A DNA stretch of 64,000 nucleotides from Dermabacter sp. p3-SID358 (GTDB taxonomy: Bacteria; Actinomycetota; Actinomycetes; Actinomycetales; Dermabacteraceae). The stretch is taken from the NCBI RefSeq assembly GCF_025147465.1, contig NZ_JALXOZ010000001.1, forward strand, positions 1-64,000. Direction: 5' to 3'. Both the position numbers and the translations under genes were made by a program. A model generated the notes under the pieces. The model was given only the letters and a program-made list of their open reading frames with translations. It was not told the DNA's origin and made no database searches. Shown here in pieces: positions 25,059-34,610 of the stretch. Numbering within the stretch: the first letter of the stretch is position 1; each line of letters opens with the position of its first letter.

Positions 25059-27767
25059 GTGAGCACTGCCGACGTTGCCCCCAACTCTGAAACCGCTAAC
25101 GAGGAGACCCTCGTCAAGCACGTCGTTGTCGTGGGCGGTGGCCCCGCCGCGCAGCGCTTCGCCGAAACGATGCAGGCGCGCGATAAAGCCGGCGCCTACA
25201 AGATCACCGTCATCTCGGAAGAAAAGGTCGAGCCTTACGATCGCGTGAACCTCGCGAAGCGCTGGGACAAGAGCTACGACCTGACTCTCGGTGATCGCTC
25301 ACTGTGGGAAGATCCGCACATTGACCTGCGCCTCGGCGATCGCGTCAATTCGATCGAAACCGACTCGAAGCTCGTCCGCACGTCCTCAGGAACCGTTTAC
25401 GGCTACGACGAGCTCGTGCTCGCGACCGGATCGAACGCCTTTACGCCTCCCATCAACGGCTGGGATACGAAGGGCGTGTTCGTATACCGCACCGTCGATG
25501 ACGTCGACGGTATGGGCGCGACAGTCGAGGGCCTCAAGAATGACGAAAAGCGCACGGGCAAGGCGGTCGTTCTCGGCGGTGGTCTCCTCGGTCTTGAGGC
25601 CGCCGGTGGTCTCGCAAGCGAAGGCTACGAAGTGCATCTCGTTGAGCTTGCCGGCTGGCTTATGCCCGCGCAGCTCGATGAGGGCGGCGGCAATCTCCTC
25701 AACCGCCTCATTGAACAGCGAGGAATCGTTCTTCATACGGGCGTGAGCCTCGAGCAGGTACTGCCGCGCATCGAATACCGCAAGGGCAATACCGCGGATG
25801 AAGAAGCCATCAACGCGGCCGCCTCCAACGTGCGTGGCGTCAAGCTCTCCGACGGCACCGAGCTTGACGCCGACCTCGTGTGTCTCGCCGTGGGCATTCG
25901 ACCGCGAGATGAGCTCGGCAAGGTGAACGGCTTCGAAATGGGTCCGCGCGGCGGCATCATGGTCGGCCAGGATTGCCGCACCTCGGTCGAACACGTGTGG
26001 GCGATTGGTGAATGTGCCGCGATGGAAGGCCGCACCATCGGCCTCGTGGCGCCCGCGAACACGATGGCCGAGGTCGTCGCCGATCAGCTCCTCGGCGGCG
26101 ACAAACTCTTCGGCGAGATTGACGGCTCGACCAAACTCAAGCTTTCGGGCATCGACGTCGCGAGCTTCGGCGATGCGAAGGGCGCCGAGAAGGACTCGCT
26201 CGACGTGGTCTACGCCGATCCCACCCGCGGCATCTATCAGCGCCTCGTCATGAGTCCTGACGCGGCCGTCCTCCGCGGCGGCATCCTCGTGGGCGACGCT
26301 TCGAACTACTCGACGCTTCGCGCCTACATCGGTCGTGAACTTCCGGGAGATCCGGCGGCGTATCTTGCAGCCGGCGGCGGCGAAGTTCCCGATTCCGGCG
26401 ACATGCCCGACGACGTCATCGTCTGCTCGTGCAACAACATTTCCGCGGGTACCATCAAGGCAGCGATTAACGGTGAGGGTGACTTCGCCGAAGCGTGCCA
26501 CGACATTCCGTCGATCAAGGCCGCAACGACGGCTGGTACTCAGTGTGGTTCGTGTGTTCCGCTCTTGACCAAGATCCTTGGAAACGAGCTTGCGAAGTCC
26601 GGCATCGCCATGTCGCGCGGCCTCTGCGAGCACTTCTCGATGCCTCGCGCCGAGCTGTTCCAGATCGTTAAGGAACACGACCTCAAGAGCTTCCCCGAGG
26701 TCATTGGTCGCTACGGCAAAGGCAATGGCTGTGACGTGTGTAAACCCGTCGTCGCATCGATTCTCGCGTCGCTCCGCGACGACTACATCCTCGGCAAAGG
26801 CCTCCAGGAGCTTCAGGACACGAACGATAGATTCATCGCGAACATGCAAAAAGACGGCACCTACTCGGTGATCCCGCGCATGCCCGGTGGCGAAGTGAAA
26901 CCCGAAGCCCTCGTGGCGCTCGCCGAAGTTGCCCGCGACTTCAACCTCTACACCAAGATCACCGGCGCGCAGCGCATCGGCTTGTTCGGTGCCCGCCTCG
27001 AGCAGCTTCCGAACATTTGGACACGTCTCGTCGAGGCAGGCTTCGAATCGGGCCAGGCTTACGGCAAGAGCCTCCGCGCAGTAAAGAGCTGTGTCGGAAC
27101 CGACTGGTGCCGCTTCGGCCAGCAGGACTCGGTTGGCATGGCCGTGCTCCTCGAGAACCGCTACAAGGGCCTTCGCTCACCCCACAAGTTCAAGCTCGGC
27201 GTTTCGGGCTGTGCGCGCGAATGTGCCGAGGCGCGCGGCAAGGACATCGGCGTGATCGCGACCGACAAGGGATGGAACCTCTACGTTGGCGGTAACGGTG
27301 GCTTCACGCCCCGCCACGCGGACGAGTTCGCGCAGGACCTGAGCGATGAAGAGCTCGTGAAGTACGTCGATCGTTTCCTCATGTACTACATCTCGGATGC
27401 CGACAAGCTCCAGCGCACCGCATCGTGGGTCGAAGCACGCGGCATTGACCACGTCAAGGAAGCCGTGCTCGAGGATTCGCTCGGCATGGGCGAGCAGTGG
27501 GAGCACGAGATGCAGAAGTTCGTGGACAACCACAAGGATGAATGGGTCGAGGCCGTCAAGGACCCCGAAAAGCTCTCGCGGTTCCGCTCATTCATCAATG
27601 CCCCCGAGGCGCCGGATCCGCTCTTTGCGCGCATGCCGATGCGTGACCAGAACCGTCCGGCGACGCTCGAGGAGCGCGAACAGGTCCTCATCTCAGGTCC
27701 GGTCATTTCCTTCCGTGACGCGCATGGCCAGGAGGTTCCTGCCGAGCAGGTCCTCGAACGTCAGTAG
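25059..27767 (+). CDS. nirB: Nitrite reductase (NADH) large subunit NirB
   Basis: 902 residues; reduces nitrite to ammonium with NADH. Order: FAD/NAD-binding disulfide-reductase-like half (VVVGGGPAAQRF near 25, then GGGLLGLEAAGGLASEG), BFD-like [2Fe-2S] region (CSCNNISAGTIKAAI, CGSC), ferredoxin-like nitrite/sulfite repeat, and the siroheme-4Fe4S site (SCVGTDWC and SGCAREC). GTG 25059 lies downstream of AGTAGGAG. TAGGGT at 25011-25016 is a possible -10. It leads a nirB-cobA-hemD run, and siroheme is its cofactor. Confidence 0.96.
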   Translation: MSTADVAPNSETANEETLVKHVVVVGGGPAAQRFAETMQARDKAGAYKITVISEEKVEPYDRVNLAKRWDKSYDLTLGDRSLWEDPHIDLRLGDRVNSIETDSKLVRTSSGTVYGYDELVLATGSNAFTPPINGWDTKGVFVYRTVDDVDGMGATVEGLKNDEKRTGKAVVLGGGLLGLEAAGGLASEGYEVHLVELAGWLMPAQLDEGGGNLLNRLIEQRGIVLHTGVSLEQVLPRIEYRKGNTADEEAINAAASNVRGVKLSDGTELDADLVCLAVGIRPRDELGKVNGFEMGPRGGIMVGQDCRTSVEHVWAIGECAAMEGRTIGLVAPANTMAEVVADQLLGGDKLFGEIDGSTKLKLSGIDVASFGDAKGAEKDSLDVVYADPTRGIYQRLVMSPDAAVLRGGILVGDASNYSTLRAYIGRELPGDPAAYLAAGGGEVPDSGDMPDDVIVCSCNNISAGTIKAAINGEGDFAEACHDIPSIKAATTAGTQCGSCVPLLTKILGNELAKSGIAMSRGLCEHFSMPRAELFQIVKEHDLKSFPEVIGRYGKGNGCDVCKPVVASILASLRDDYILGKGLQELQDTNDRFIANMQKDGTYSVIPRMPGGEVKPEALVALAEVARDFNLYTKITGAQRIGLFGARLEQLPNIWTRLVEAGFESGQAYGKSLRAVKSCVGTDWCRFGQQDSVGMAVLLENRYKGLRSPHKFKLGVSGCARECAEARGKDIGVIATDKGWNLYVGGNGGFTPRHADEFAQDLSDEELVKYVDRFLMYYISDADKLQRTASWVEARGIDHVKEAVLEDSLGMGEQWEHEMQKFVDNHKDEWVEAVKDPEKLSRFRSFINAPEAPDPLFARMPMRDQNRPATLEEREQVLISGPVISFRDAHGQEVPAEQVLERQ

Positions 27768-27771
27768 CTTC

Positions 27772-28830
27772 GTGAAAGCCTCTGACCTTTCAGTTGCGCA
27801 TCAGTGGCGGGGTCGTGTCGTTGATCTCTCGGATCACCGCGACTCCGCCGGCTGGCGCGCGGCGCAGGCTCTTGCACTCGAGGGCGCTGAAGTTTTCGTA
27901 GGCGACTCGCCCGCTCGCGATCGCGCGCGGCGTTTCGATCAACTTGCGAAGGCACGCGGCCTCGAGCACCTCACCCTTCAGTGGGCGGGTGAGTCCCGTG
28001 GGGAGATCCTTTCCGGCCTTTGCCCGCCTCACGCTGAAAAAATCGCGCTCAAGGATGCCGAAGTACCGTCGGAAGGTCGTGAGAACCCCACGGGTGTTGT
28101 GACGCTTGTGGGCGGTGGCCCGGGAGATCCGAGCCTTTTGACGATCGCCGCGCTCACCGCGATTGCGCACGCCGACGTGGTTCTCCTCGACCGCCTCGGC
28201 ATTGCGCTCAATGTTGTGGAGCTCGCGCCCGCTGCGCTCGTGATCGACGTGGGTAAGGCGCCCGGGCGTCACAAGATGCCGCAGGAAGAGATCCATGAGA
28301 CGATGCTCGCCTTCGCCCGCGAGGGAGCTCGGGTCGTGCGTCTCAAGGGCGGGGATCCCTTCATTTTTGGCCGCGGAGGCGAAGAATGGCGCTTTCTCGC
28401 GGAAAATGGAGTTCGTGTAGAGGTCGTCCCGGGCATCACGAGCGGCCTGAGCGTACCAGCTCACGCAGGTGTTTCCGCAACGTATCGCGAGGTCACACGC
28501 GCGGTCACGATTATCTCGGGCCACCAACCCTTCAACCAGTCCGAATTGTCCTCACTCGTGTCCCTTGGTAGCACGATCGTGATCCTCATGGGGGTCGCCA
28601 CCTTTCCCTCAACGGTTGCGGGGCTCCGCGAGGCTGGCCTGCCAGATTCAACTGGTGTCGCGCTCCTCGAGAAGGGGTATACCTCGAACGAGCGCCACAC
28701 CTTCACAACGCTCGGCACCGCGATCGAGGACGCACGCAGCAGAAAGGTCACGAATCCGGCGATCATCGTGATCGGCGACGTTGTGGGCGTCAGGGAAGTG
28801 TCAGCAGAAATTTCTGAAGCCCAAGGTTAG
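27772..28830 (+). CDS. cobA: Uroporphyrinogen-III C-methyltransferase (SUMT)
   Basis: 352 residues. The methyltransferase domain (about 107-345) has GGGPGDPSLLT, KGGDPFIFGRGGEE and VVPGITSGLSVPA, and makes precorrin-2 from uroporphyrinogen III for siroheme. The first 105 residues are an extra domain that aligns poorly with anything I recognise. Its position resembles the CysG precorrin-2 dehydrogenase domain, but I see no GxGxxG NAD-binding motif. GTG 27772 lies 5 bp after nirB with a weak ribosome site. Confidence 0.9.
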   Translation: MKASDLSVAHQWRGRVVDLSDHRDSAGWRAAQALALEGAEVFVGDSPARDRARRFDQLAKARGLEHLTLQWAGESRGEILSGLCPPHAEKIALKDAEVPSEGRENPTGVVTLVGGGPGDPSLLTIAALTAIAHADVVLLDRLGIALNVVELAPAALVIDVGKAPGRHKMPQEEIHETMLAFAREGARVVRLKGGDPFIFGRGGEEWRFLAENGVRVEVVPGITSGLSVPAHAGVSATYREVTRAVTIISGHQPFNQSELSSLVSLGSTIVILMGVATFPSTVAGLREAGLPDSTGVALLEKGYTSNERHTFTTLGTAIEDARSRKVTNPAIIVIGDVVGVREVSAEISEAQG

Positions 28831-28851
28831 CCCGACCCAAGGAGAAGACGC

Positions 28852-29697
28852 GTGAGCACCTCAAACGCCGCAAACGTGACCGAACCAAACGAGCGCCCCC
28901 TCGAGGGGATGCGCGTGGCCGTGACAGCCGCACGCCGCGCAGACGACCAAATCGCCGCTCTCGAGCGCGCCGGTGCAAGCGCTGTGCACGCTCCGACGAT
29001 GCGAATTGTGCCGGTGGAAGACGACACTGCGCTCATTGACGAAACGCGGGCACTACTCGAAGCAGCTCCGCCTACGTTCTTCGTGACGACCGGGCAGGGC
29101 ATCAACTCGTGGCTCGAGATTCTCGAAGAGCCCCTCAAACAGCAGGTTCTCGACTACCTCGCCTCGACGCAGATCATTTGCCGGGGTGCCAAGGGACGTG
29201 GCACGGTGCGAAAGTGGGGCCTTCCCGACGCGCCCAGCAGCGAGAAGGAAACGAGCACGTCAATGGTCGAGCTCGCGCTTGAACTTGGCATCGCCGATGG
29301 ACCCGTGGGCCTTCAACGTCACGGCTACGTACCTGAAAAAGCCCTCGCACCTCTCGGCGAGCGCGAAATTTTCGTCGTTGCGCCCTACCGCTGGGAGCTC
29401 GCAGAAGATCTCGCGCCGGTGCGCGACCTCATCACGAGCATCATCAGCCGCGAGGTGGACGCCGTGACCTTCACGGCGGCGCCAGCGGTCGTCGCCCTGT
29501 TCGACGTCGCCGATGAGCTGGGGGTTCGCGAGCAGCTCCGCGAGGCCTTCGCGAGCGACGTGTGCCCGGTCGCCGTCGGACACGTGACGGCCGAGCCGCT
29601 CGAAGACGAGGGACTCAAGCCGCTCTACCCCGAACGTGAGAGGCTCGGGGCGATGGTGAAACTTATGGGGGAGAAGCTGAGCCCTCGCGCGCGCTGA
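28852..29697 (+). CDS. hemD: Uroporphyrinogen-III synthase
   Basis: 281 residues of the HemD fold: two Rossmann-like lobes starting LEGMRVAVTAARRADDQIAALERAGASAVHAPTM, with VDAVTFTAAPAVVALFDVA in the second half. It closes hydroxymethylbilane to uroporphyrinogen III, the CobA substrate. GTG 28852 follows AAGGAGAAG. Actinobacterial nitrite reductase loci often carry such a copy, so it may be a pathway-specific paralogue. Its 3' end overlaps the convergent cbiX gene by 35 bp. Confidence 0.88.
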   Translation: MSTSNAANVTEPNERPLEGMRVAVTAARRADDQIAALERAGASAVHAPTMRIVPVEDDTALIDETRALLEAAPPTFFVTTGQGINSWLEILEEPLKQQVLDYLASTQIICRGAKGRGTVRKWGLPDAPSSEKETSTSMVELALELGIADGPVGLQRHGYVPEKALAPLGEREIFVVAPYRWELAEDLAPVRDLITSIISREVDAVTFTAAPAVVALFDVADELGVREQLREAFASDVCPVAVGHVTAEPLEDEGLKPLYPERERLGAMVKLMGEKLSPRAR

Positions 29698-30400
29698 ACT
29701 CTTTAAGCGCGCTCTCGTAGCGTGCCGCGACGATTGGAGCGAGCGCGTCGCCAAGATGGCCGAGCACGAGCCAGCCGGCCTCTTCGGCGCGGCCGCGAGC
29801 CTTGTCGAGTAAAAGCCCCGGCGCGGCGAATAGGGGAAGAACCGTGCCCGGGGTCGTGCCAGCCTCGAGGCGATCACCGAGGCGCGGCGCGCACGTCGCG
29901 AAGCGCGCATGCACGTCCCTGCTGATGCGTGCGGAAAGCTTGCGAGCGAGCGACTCGACGGCCTCGTTCGCACCGGGACGGGAGGATCCCACCCCAAGGA
30001 GGATGATCTCGCCGCGCGATCCTTCACTCTCGCCACGCGCCAGGTGCGAGGCGAGAACCGTGACGAGATCCTCGCCTGTGCCGATCACCCCGGTTTGCGC
30101 GAGCGTAATGTCGTGAGCCTTTTCCGCCTCGTGAAGGCCGCCCGGAGCATCCTCGGTCGCGTGGTACGCCTCGGTGAAGAGGAGCGGCACGGCGATCGCT
30201 GAAGAGTAACCGTGTTCGGCGAGTGCACCTACAACCTCCGGAATTGACGGCGAAGCGAAGTCTTCGAGATAGGCCGCGTGAGCCTCGACCCCGAGAAGCG
30301 CTCCAGCGGCGGCCACGAGCGATTCGGTTGCTTCTGCGGCAGCGGGGTTGCGGCTTCCGTGGGCGATGCCAATGAGGGCTGGGGCAGCGGGCTTCATCAT
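29663..30400 (-). CDS. Sirohydrochlorin chelatase (CbiX/SirB family)
   Basis: About 245 residues with two CbiX halves: LIGIAHGSRNP with the metal-binding His in the first, and PLLFTEAYHATEDAPGG with the second His. It inserts Fe2+ (or Co2+) into sirohydrochlorin; beside nirB, iron and siroheme are likely. The start is uncertain (ATG 30400 or 30397; no clear ribosome site). It follows the FetB-like permease by 10 bp on the minus strand and overlaps hemD at the 3' end. Confidence 0.88.
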   Translation of the reverse strand: MMKPAAPALIGIAHGSRNPAAAEATESLVAAAGALLGVEAHAAYLEDFASPSIPEVVGALAEHGYSSAIAVPLLFTEAYHATEDAPGGLHEAEKAHDITLAQTGVIGTGEDLVTVLASHLARGESEGSRGEIILLGVGSSRPGANEAVESLARKLSARISRDVHARFATCAPRLGDRLEAGTTPGTVLPLFAAPGLLLDKARGRAEEAGWLVLGHLGDALAPIVAARYESALKEFSAREGSASPP

Positions 30401-30410
30401 GCTGGAAACC

Positions 30411-31184
30411 CTACCCGAGGCGCTTTTTCTTCTCGCTCTCGGCACGCGCAGTTCGACAACTCGCAATGGGATCTGAGCCCCACATCACGAGCGCCGCAGC
30501 AATTGTGCCCGTCGCCATGATGCCCGCGAGCACGAGGAGCTGGAAGCGCCCCGCTTCGAGCGGCGAAGCTCCCGCGAAAACGGCACCGACAAACGCACCC
30601 GGCATGGTGACGATGCCCGTCACGCGAGTCTGATCCACGTTGGGAATGAGCGCCTCGCTCATGGCCCTCGAGGCGATCGGGCGCACCGCCCTGCGATTAG
30701 TCGCGCCGAGCGCGAGCCAGCCTTCAATCTCACCCCAGTGCTCACCCGCATCTTGCGTAAGGCGGCGGCCCGAAAGTGTCACGATGCTCATTGCGTTCCC
30801 GGTAATAATTCCGCCGAAGGCAAGGAGGTTCTGTCCGGTGAACTCCAGCGCCCCCGTGAGAAACACAGCGCTCACCGAGGCTGCTACGGCGGCGCTCATC
30901 GATAAGGCGACGAGAAGCACCGTGCGAGCATCGGCACCTAACCTTCGTGAAGACGTCCACACGCCGAAGCCAAGCATGACGAGGAGCGCAAGAAACACAT
31001 AGCCGATGTGCGTAATCGCGATGCTCAGAACGCTCGAGAGGATCGCGAGCTGCACGAGCGCGCGCAGGAGAGCGACGGCGGGATCAGCCCACTCGGCTAC
31101 ACCCCACACGCGCCGGAGCACGAGAGTGAAGGCAAGGCACAGCGCGAGAGCAATCGCGGTGGAGATAAGAGAAGCGGTACTCAC
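30411..31184 (-). CDS. FetB-like (UPF0014) ABC-type permease
   Basis: 257 residues with about seven membrane helices. The family signature is GGIITGNAMSIVTLSGRRL, and PNVDQTRVTGIVTMPGAFVGAVFAGASPLEAGRFQ is present. E. coli FetB with FetA exports iron under stress. No FetA ATPase is adjacent. GTG 31184 follows GGAGGCGAGG, 15 bp after metG, and precedes the ferrochelatase-type gene by 10 bp. An iron-related role next to cbiX is inferred. Confidence 0.82.
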   Translation of the reverse strand: MSTASLISTAIALALCLAFTLVLRRVWGVAEWADPAVALLRALVQLAILSSVLSIAITHIGYVFLALLVMLGFGVWTSSRRLGADARTVLLVALSMSAAVAASVSAVFLTGALEFTGQNLLAFGGIITGNAMSIVTLSGRRLTQDAGEHWGEIEGWLALGATNRRAVRPIASRAMSEALIPNVDQTRVTGIVTMPGAFVGAVFAGASPLEAGRFQLLVLAGIMATGTIAAALVMWGSDPIASCRTARAESEKKKRLG

Positions 31185-31199
31185 CCCTCGCCTCCAGAA

Positions 31200-32996
31200 T
31201 TACTCGTTTTCGACACCCAGACGCTCGAGCTCCTCTTCGATAATGCTCGGATCAAGCTTCTGGAAGATCGGCTTGGGCTTCGAGACCGGAGCACCCACCG
31301 CGACCTCGCGATGGCCCCACGCCGGGACATTCGTGTAATCGCCTGTAATGATCGGGTAGGAACCGTCGGCATCGAGATCCTCGACCTCTTCGATACGCGG
31401 CATCGGCGCGATCTCAAGAGTGCCGCCGAGCGCCTTTTCAACCTCGTTGGCGGAGAACGGCAGGAACGGCGAGAGCATCGTATTGAGGTCGGTGACGGCT
31501 TGTGCGAGCACGTGCAGGATCGTGAGAAGACGGGGTCGCTGCTCCTCCGCCTTGAGCTTGAACGGCTCGGTCGCCGAAACATACGCGTTCGCTTCTCCCA
31601 CGAGGTGCATGACCTCGGCGATCGCCTGGCGCTGACGGTGGGTGCGAATGAGGTTTCCGACGGTGTCGAAGCCCTCGGTGATCTTCGTCAGAAGCGCGTT
31701 GTCGGCATCCGTAAGCTCGCCGGCGGGGGGAATCTCGCCCACGTTCTTGGCAATCATGGCGGCAGTGCGGTTCACGAGGTTCCCCCACCCCGCAACGAGC
31801 TCATTATTTGTGCGCGAGACGAATTCGCTCCACGTGAAGTCCGCGTCCTGGTTTTCGGGGCCCGCCGCGGAAATGAAGTAGCGCAAGGCATCGGCCTGAT
31901 ACCGCTCGAGAACGTCGCGCACATAAATCACAACGCCCTTCGAACTTGAGAATTTCTTCCCCTCCATCGTGAGGAACTCCGAGCTCACGACCTCCGTCGG
32001 AAGATTGAGCGTGCCGAGCCTACCCGGCTCACCGCCCTTGCTGCCGCCGCCGTTGTGAGCGATGAGCTCGGCCGGCCAGATCTGCGAGTGGAAGACGATG
32101 TTGTCTTTGCCCATGAAGTAGTAGGAGAGGGCTTCGGGATCGTTCCACCACTTGCGCCACGCCTCGGGATCGCCCGAGCGGCGTGCCCACTCGATCGACG
32201 CGGAAAGATACCCGATCACGGCATCAAACCATACGTACAGGCGCTTGGTTGGTTGATCCTCCCAGCCGGGAACGGGGATGCCCCAGTCGATATCGCGCGT
32301 CATCGCACGCGGCTTGATTTCCTTGAGGATGTTCTGGCTGAAACGGATGACGTTCGGGCGCCACAGGCCCGTGGCCTCGCGCTCATCGAGCCATTCGCCG
32401 AGCGCATCGGCGAGGGACGGAAGGTCGAGAAAATAGTGGGTCGTCTCGATGAACTTCGGGGTTTCACCGTTGATTCTCGAGACCGGGTCGATCAGGTCGG
32501 TCGGGTCGAGCTGGTTGCCGCACGCATCGCACTGGTCGCCGCGTGCTCCCGGAGTTTTGCACAGAGGGCACGTGCCCTCGATGTAGCGGTCGGGGAGGGT
32601 GCGGCCGGTCGAGGGCGAGATTGCGCCGCTCGTGACTTTCTCGATCATGTAGCCGTTGTCACGCACCGTTGTGAACATTTCGCGAACGATCGCGTAGTGG
32701 TTGCCCGAGGTCGTACGAGTGAAAAGATCGTAGGAAAGCCCGAGGTTGACGAGATCTTCCACGATGATGCGGTTGTTGCGATCAGCAAGCTCGCGGGCCG
32801 TGATGCCCTCGGCATCGGCAGCCACGAGAATCGGGGTTCCGTGCTCGTCGGTTCCAGACACCATGAGCACGTCGTGCCCGGCCATGCGCATGTAGCGCGA
32901 GAAAACATCGGAGGGGACACCGAATCCGGCAACGTGGCCGATGTGGCGGGGTCCGTTTGCGTAGGGCCAGGCGACAGCAGAAAGCACAGTACTCAT
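31200..32996 (-). CDS. metG: Methionyl-tRNA synthetase
   Basis: 598-residue class I synthetase. HIGH is at 18-21 (GPRHIGHV) and the KMSKS loop appears as KKFSSSKG near residue 350. A four-cysteine zinc knuckle CPLCKT-CDAC lies around 145-160. A C-terminal anticodon-binding helical bundle follows, without the EMAP-like tail. It is first of the leftward metG-fetB-cbiX run and is divergent from the UDP-glucose pyrophosphorylase gene 51 bp away. Confidence 0.96.
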   Translation of the reverse strand: MSTVLSAVAWPYANGPRHIGHVAGFGVPSDVFSRYMRMAGHDVLMVSGTDEHGTPILVAADAEGITARELADRNNRIIVEDLVNLGLSYDLFTRTTSGNHYAIVREMFTTVRDNGYMIEKVTSGAISPSTGRTLPDRYIEGTCPLCKTPGARGDQCDACGNQLDPTDLIDPVSRINGETPKFIETTHYFLDLPSLADALGEWLDEREATGLWRPNVIRFSQNILKEIKPRAMTRDIDWGIPVPGWEDQPTKRLYVWFDAVIGYLSASIEWARRSGDPEAWRKWWNDPEALSYYFMGKDNIVFHSQIWPAELIAHNGGGSKGGEPGRLGTLNLPTEVVSSEFLTMEGKKFSSSKGVVIYVRDVLERYQADALRYFISAAGPENQDADFTWSEFVSRTNNELVAGWGNLVNRTAAMIAKNVGEIPPAGELTDADNALLTKITEGFDTVGNLIRTHRQRQAIAEVMHLVGEANAYVSATEPFKLKAEEQRPRLLTILHVLAQAVTDLNTMLSPFLPFSANEVEKALGGTLEIAPMPRIEEVEDLDADGSYPIITGDYTNVPAWGHREVAVGAPVSKPKPIFQKLDPSIIEEELERLGVENE

Positions 32997-33035
32997 AGGG
33001 CTCCAATTCTACGACGTTTTATGAGGGAAGCGCCC

Positions 33036-33041
33036 TATCCT
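33036..33041 (+). promoter_or_regulatory. -10 box for leaderless UDPGP gene
   Basis: TATCCT ends 6 nt before ATG 33048. The GGAGG between them is only one base from the ATG, too close to act as a Shine-Dalgarno site. Confidence 0.5.
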
Positions 33042-33047
33042 GGAGGC

Positions 33048-34421
33048 ATGAGTTACGACAACGACACGAAGCCCACAGGTCTTGCCCTCGCTCAGCAGAA
33101 AATGCGGGGTGCAGGCGTAGCCGAAGCCGCCATCAATGTCTTCAGCGATTTCTACCATCAACTCGAAAAGGGGGTGACGGGCTCGATCCCGGAAGAGACC
33201 ATCTCGCCGCTCACTGAGGTGGACCGTCTCTCGGATGTCGAGGTTGACCCTGAGGTCGCGAAGGATGCCTTCTCGAAGCTCGTTGTCATCAACCTCAACG
33301 GCGGCCTCGGCACGTCGATGGGCATGGATCGCGCCAAGTCGCTCCTTCCGGTTCGCGACGGCAAGAGCTTCCTCGACATCATCGTCGAGCAGGTACTCGC
33401 GGCCCGTAAGAAGACCGGCGCGCGCCTGCCGCTTTTGTTCATGAACTCGTTCCGTACGCGCGAGGACACGCTCGAGGTGCTCGCGAAGTACCCGGATCTC
33501 CAGGTGGGCGATCTCCCGCTCGACTTCCTTCAGAACAAGGAGCCGAAGCTGAGGCGCGATGACCTCACGCCCGTCGAATTCCCGGAGGATCCGGAGCTCG
33601 AGTGGTGCCCACCCGGTCACGGCGATATTTACACGGCGTTGCTCACGTCCGGTGTGCTCGATGCCCTTCTCGAGCAGGGCTTCCGCTATGCCTCGATCTC
33701 GAACTCCGACAACCTTGGCACGGTCCCGTCTCCCGAGATCGCCGGCTGGTTCGCGGCCTCGGGTGCCCCGTACGCCGCGGAGCTTTGCCGCCGCACAGCC
33801 GCGGATCGCAAGGGTGGTCATCTTGCGATTCGGAATTCCGACGGTCGCCTCATCCTGCGCGACACCGCCCAGACCCCGGCGGAGCAGATGGACTACTTCA
33901 CCGATGAGCACCGCCACCCGTTCTTCCACACGAATAACCTGTGGTTCGACCTCGTGAAGCTCAAGGAGATCCTCACTGAACGTGAAGGCGTGATGGGCCT
34001 GCCGCTCATCCGCAACGAGAAAACAGTCGATCCTTCCGACAAGTCGAGCACGCCGGTCTATCAGATCGAATCGGCGATGGGTGCCGCGATCGAGGTCTTC
34101 GAGGGCGCAACCGCGATCGTTGTGGATCGCTCTCGCTTCCTTCCCGTGAAAACCACGAGCGACCTGCTACTCGTGCGCTCTGACGTGTACGACCTCACCG
34201 AGGACTACGCGCTCGAGAAAGTCGTGGAGAAAGCCCCACTCGTGAAGCTCGCCGACGCCCCCTACAAACTTGTGGCGGACTTTGAGAAGCGCTTCCCGGG
34301 CGGCGCGCCGAGCCTGAAGGGCGCGTCTTCGCTCACCGTCGAGGGCGATTGGACGTTTAACGAGGGCGCCCGTATCGAAGGCGACGTGACGCTCGGAGCT
34401 GAGGGCGGAACCCTTCCCTAA
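33048..34421 (+). CDS. UTP-glucose-1-phosphate uridylyltransferase, UDPGP (eukaryote-like) family
   Basis: 457 residues making UDP-glucose for cell-envelope glycans. Unlike GalU, it belongs to the eukaryotic UGP2-type family: NGGLGTSMGMDRAKSLLPV near 84-102, EWCPPGHGDIYTAL and SNSDNLG, ending in a left-handed beta-helix-like tail. This type also occurs in bifidobacteria and some Micrococcales. Only the ATG at 33048 makes a normal-length protein. One copy of the dispersed 24-bp 3' element begins 11 bp after its stop. Confidence 0.93.
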   Translation: MSYDNDTKPTGLALAQQKMRGAGVAEAAINVFSDFYHQLEKGVTGSIPEETISPLTEVDRLSDVEVDPEVAKDAFSKLVVINLNGGLGTSMGMDRAKSLLPVRDGKSFLDIIVEQVLAARKKTGARLPLLFMNSFRTREDTLEVLAKYPDLQVGDLPLDFLQNKEPKLRRDDLTPVEFPEDPELEWCPPGHGDIYTALLTSGVLDALLEQGFRYASISNSDNLGTVPSPEIAGWFAASGAPYAAELCRRTAADRKGGHLAIRNSDGRLILRDTAQTPAEQMDYFTDEHRHPFFHTNNLWFDLVKLKEILTEREGVMGLPLIRNEKTVDPSDKSSTPVYQIESAMGAAIEVFEGATAIVVDRSRFLPVKTTSDLLLVRSDVYDLTEDYALEKVVEKAPLVKLADAPYKLVADFEKRFPGGAPSLKGASSLTVEGDWTFNEGARIEGDVTLGAEGGTLP

Positions 34422-34432
34422 CCTCCACCTAG

Positions 34433-34456
34433 ATTGCCTAGAGGTTGTGGGGGTTT
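34433..34456 (+). repeat. 3' element copy A (core GAGGTTGTGGGGGTTT)
   Basis: ATTGCCTA followed by the 16-base core lies 11 bp after the UDPGP stop. It is inverted relative to copy B at 35733-35756 and differs from it at one base (ATTGCC against ATTGCA). Confidence 0.75.
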
Positions 34457-34610
34457 GGTGCCGACACAATGCGCGGATCCAAGCCCCCGCGACCGTCTCG
34501 CCCACGTCTGCTCTCTTCTCTACCCTCGTTTCCCCTCCTACCTTCTCTCTCTCCCCCCGGATTGACGTACCGAAACGTACGTAATCAGAGTCCCGATTGA
34601 AAGGCTCGGC

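Noticed and set aside
25386..26849. 487-codon open frame opposite nirB
   Set aside because: Mirrors nirB codon structure and lacks recognisable motifs.
32055..33047. Upstream extension of the UDPGP frame across metG
   Set aside because: The extra 331 codons lie opposite metG; the true start is ATG 33048, where homologous sequence begins and a -10 box precedes it.
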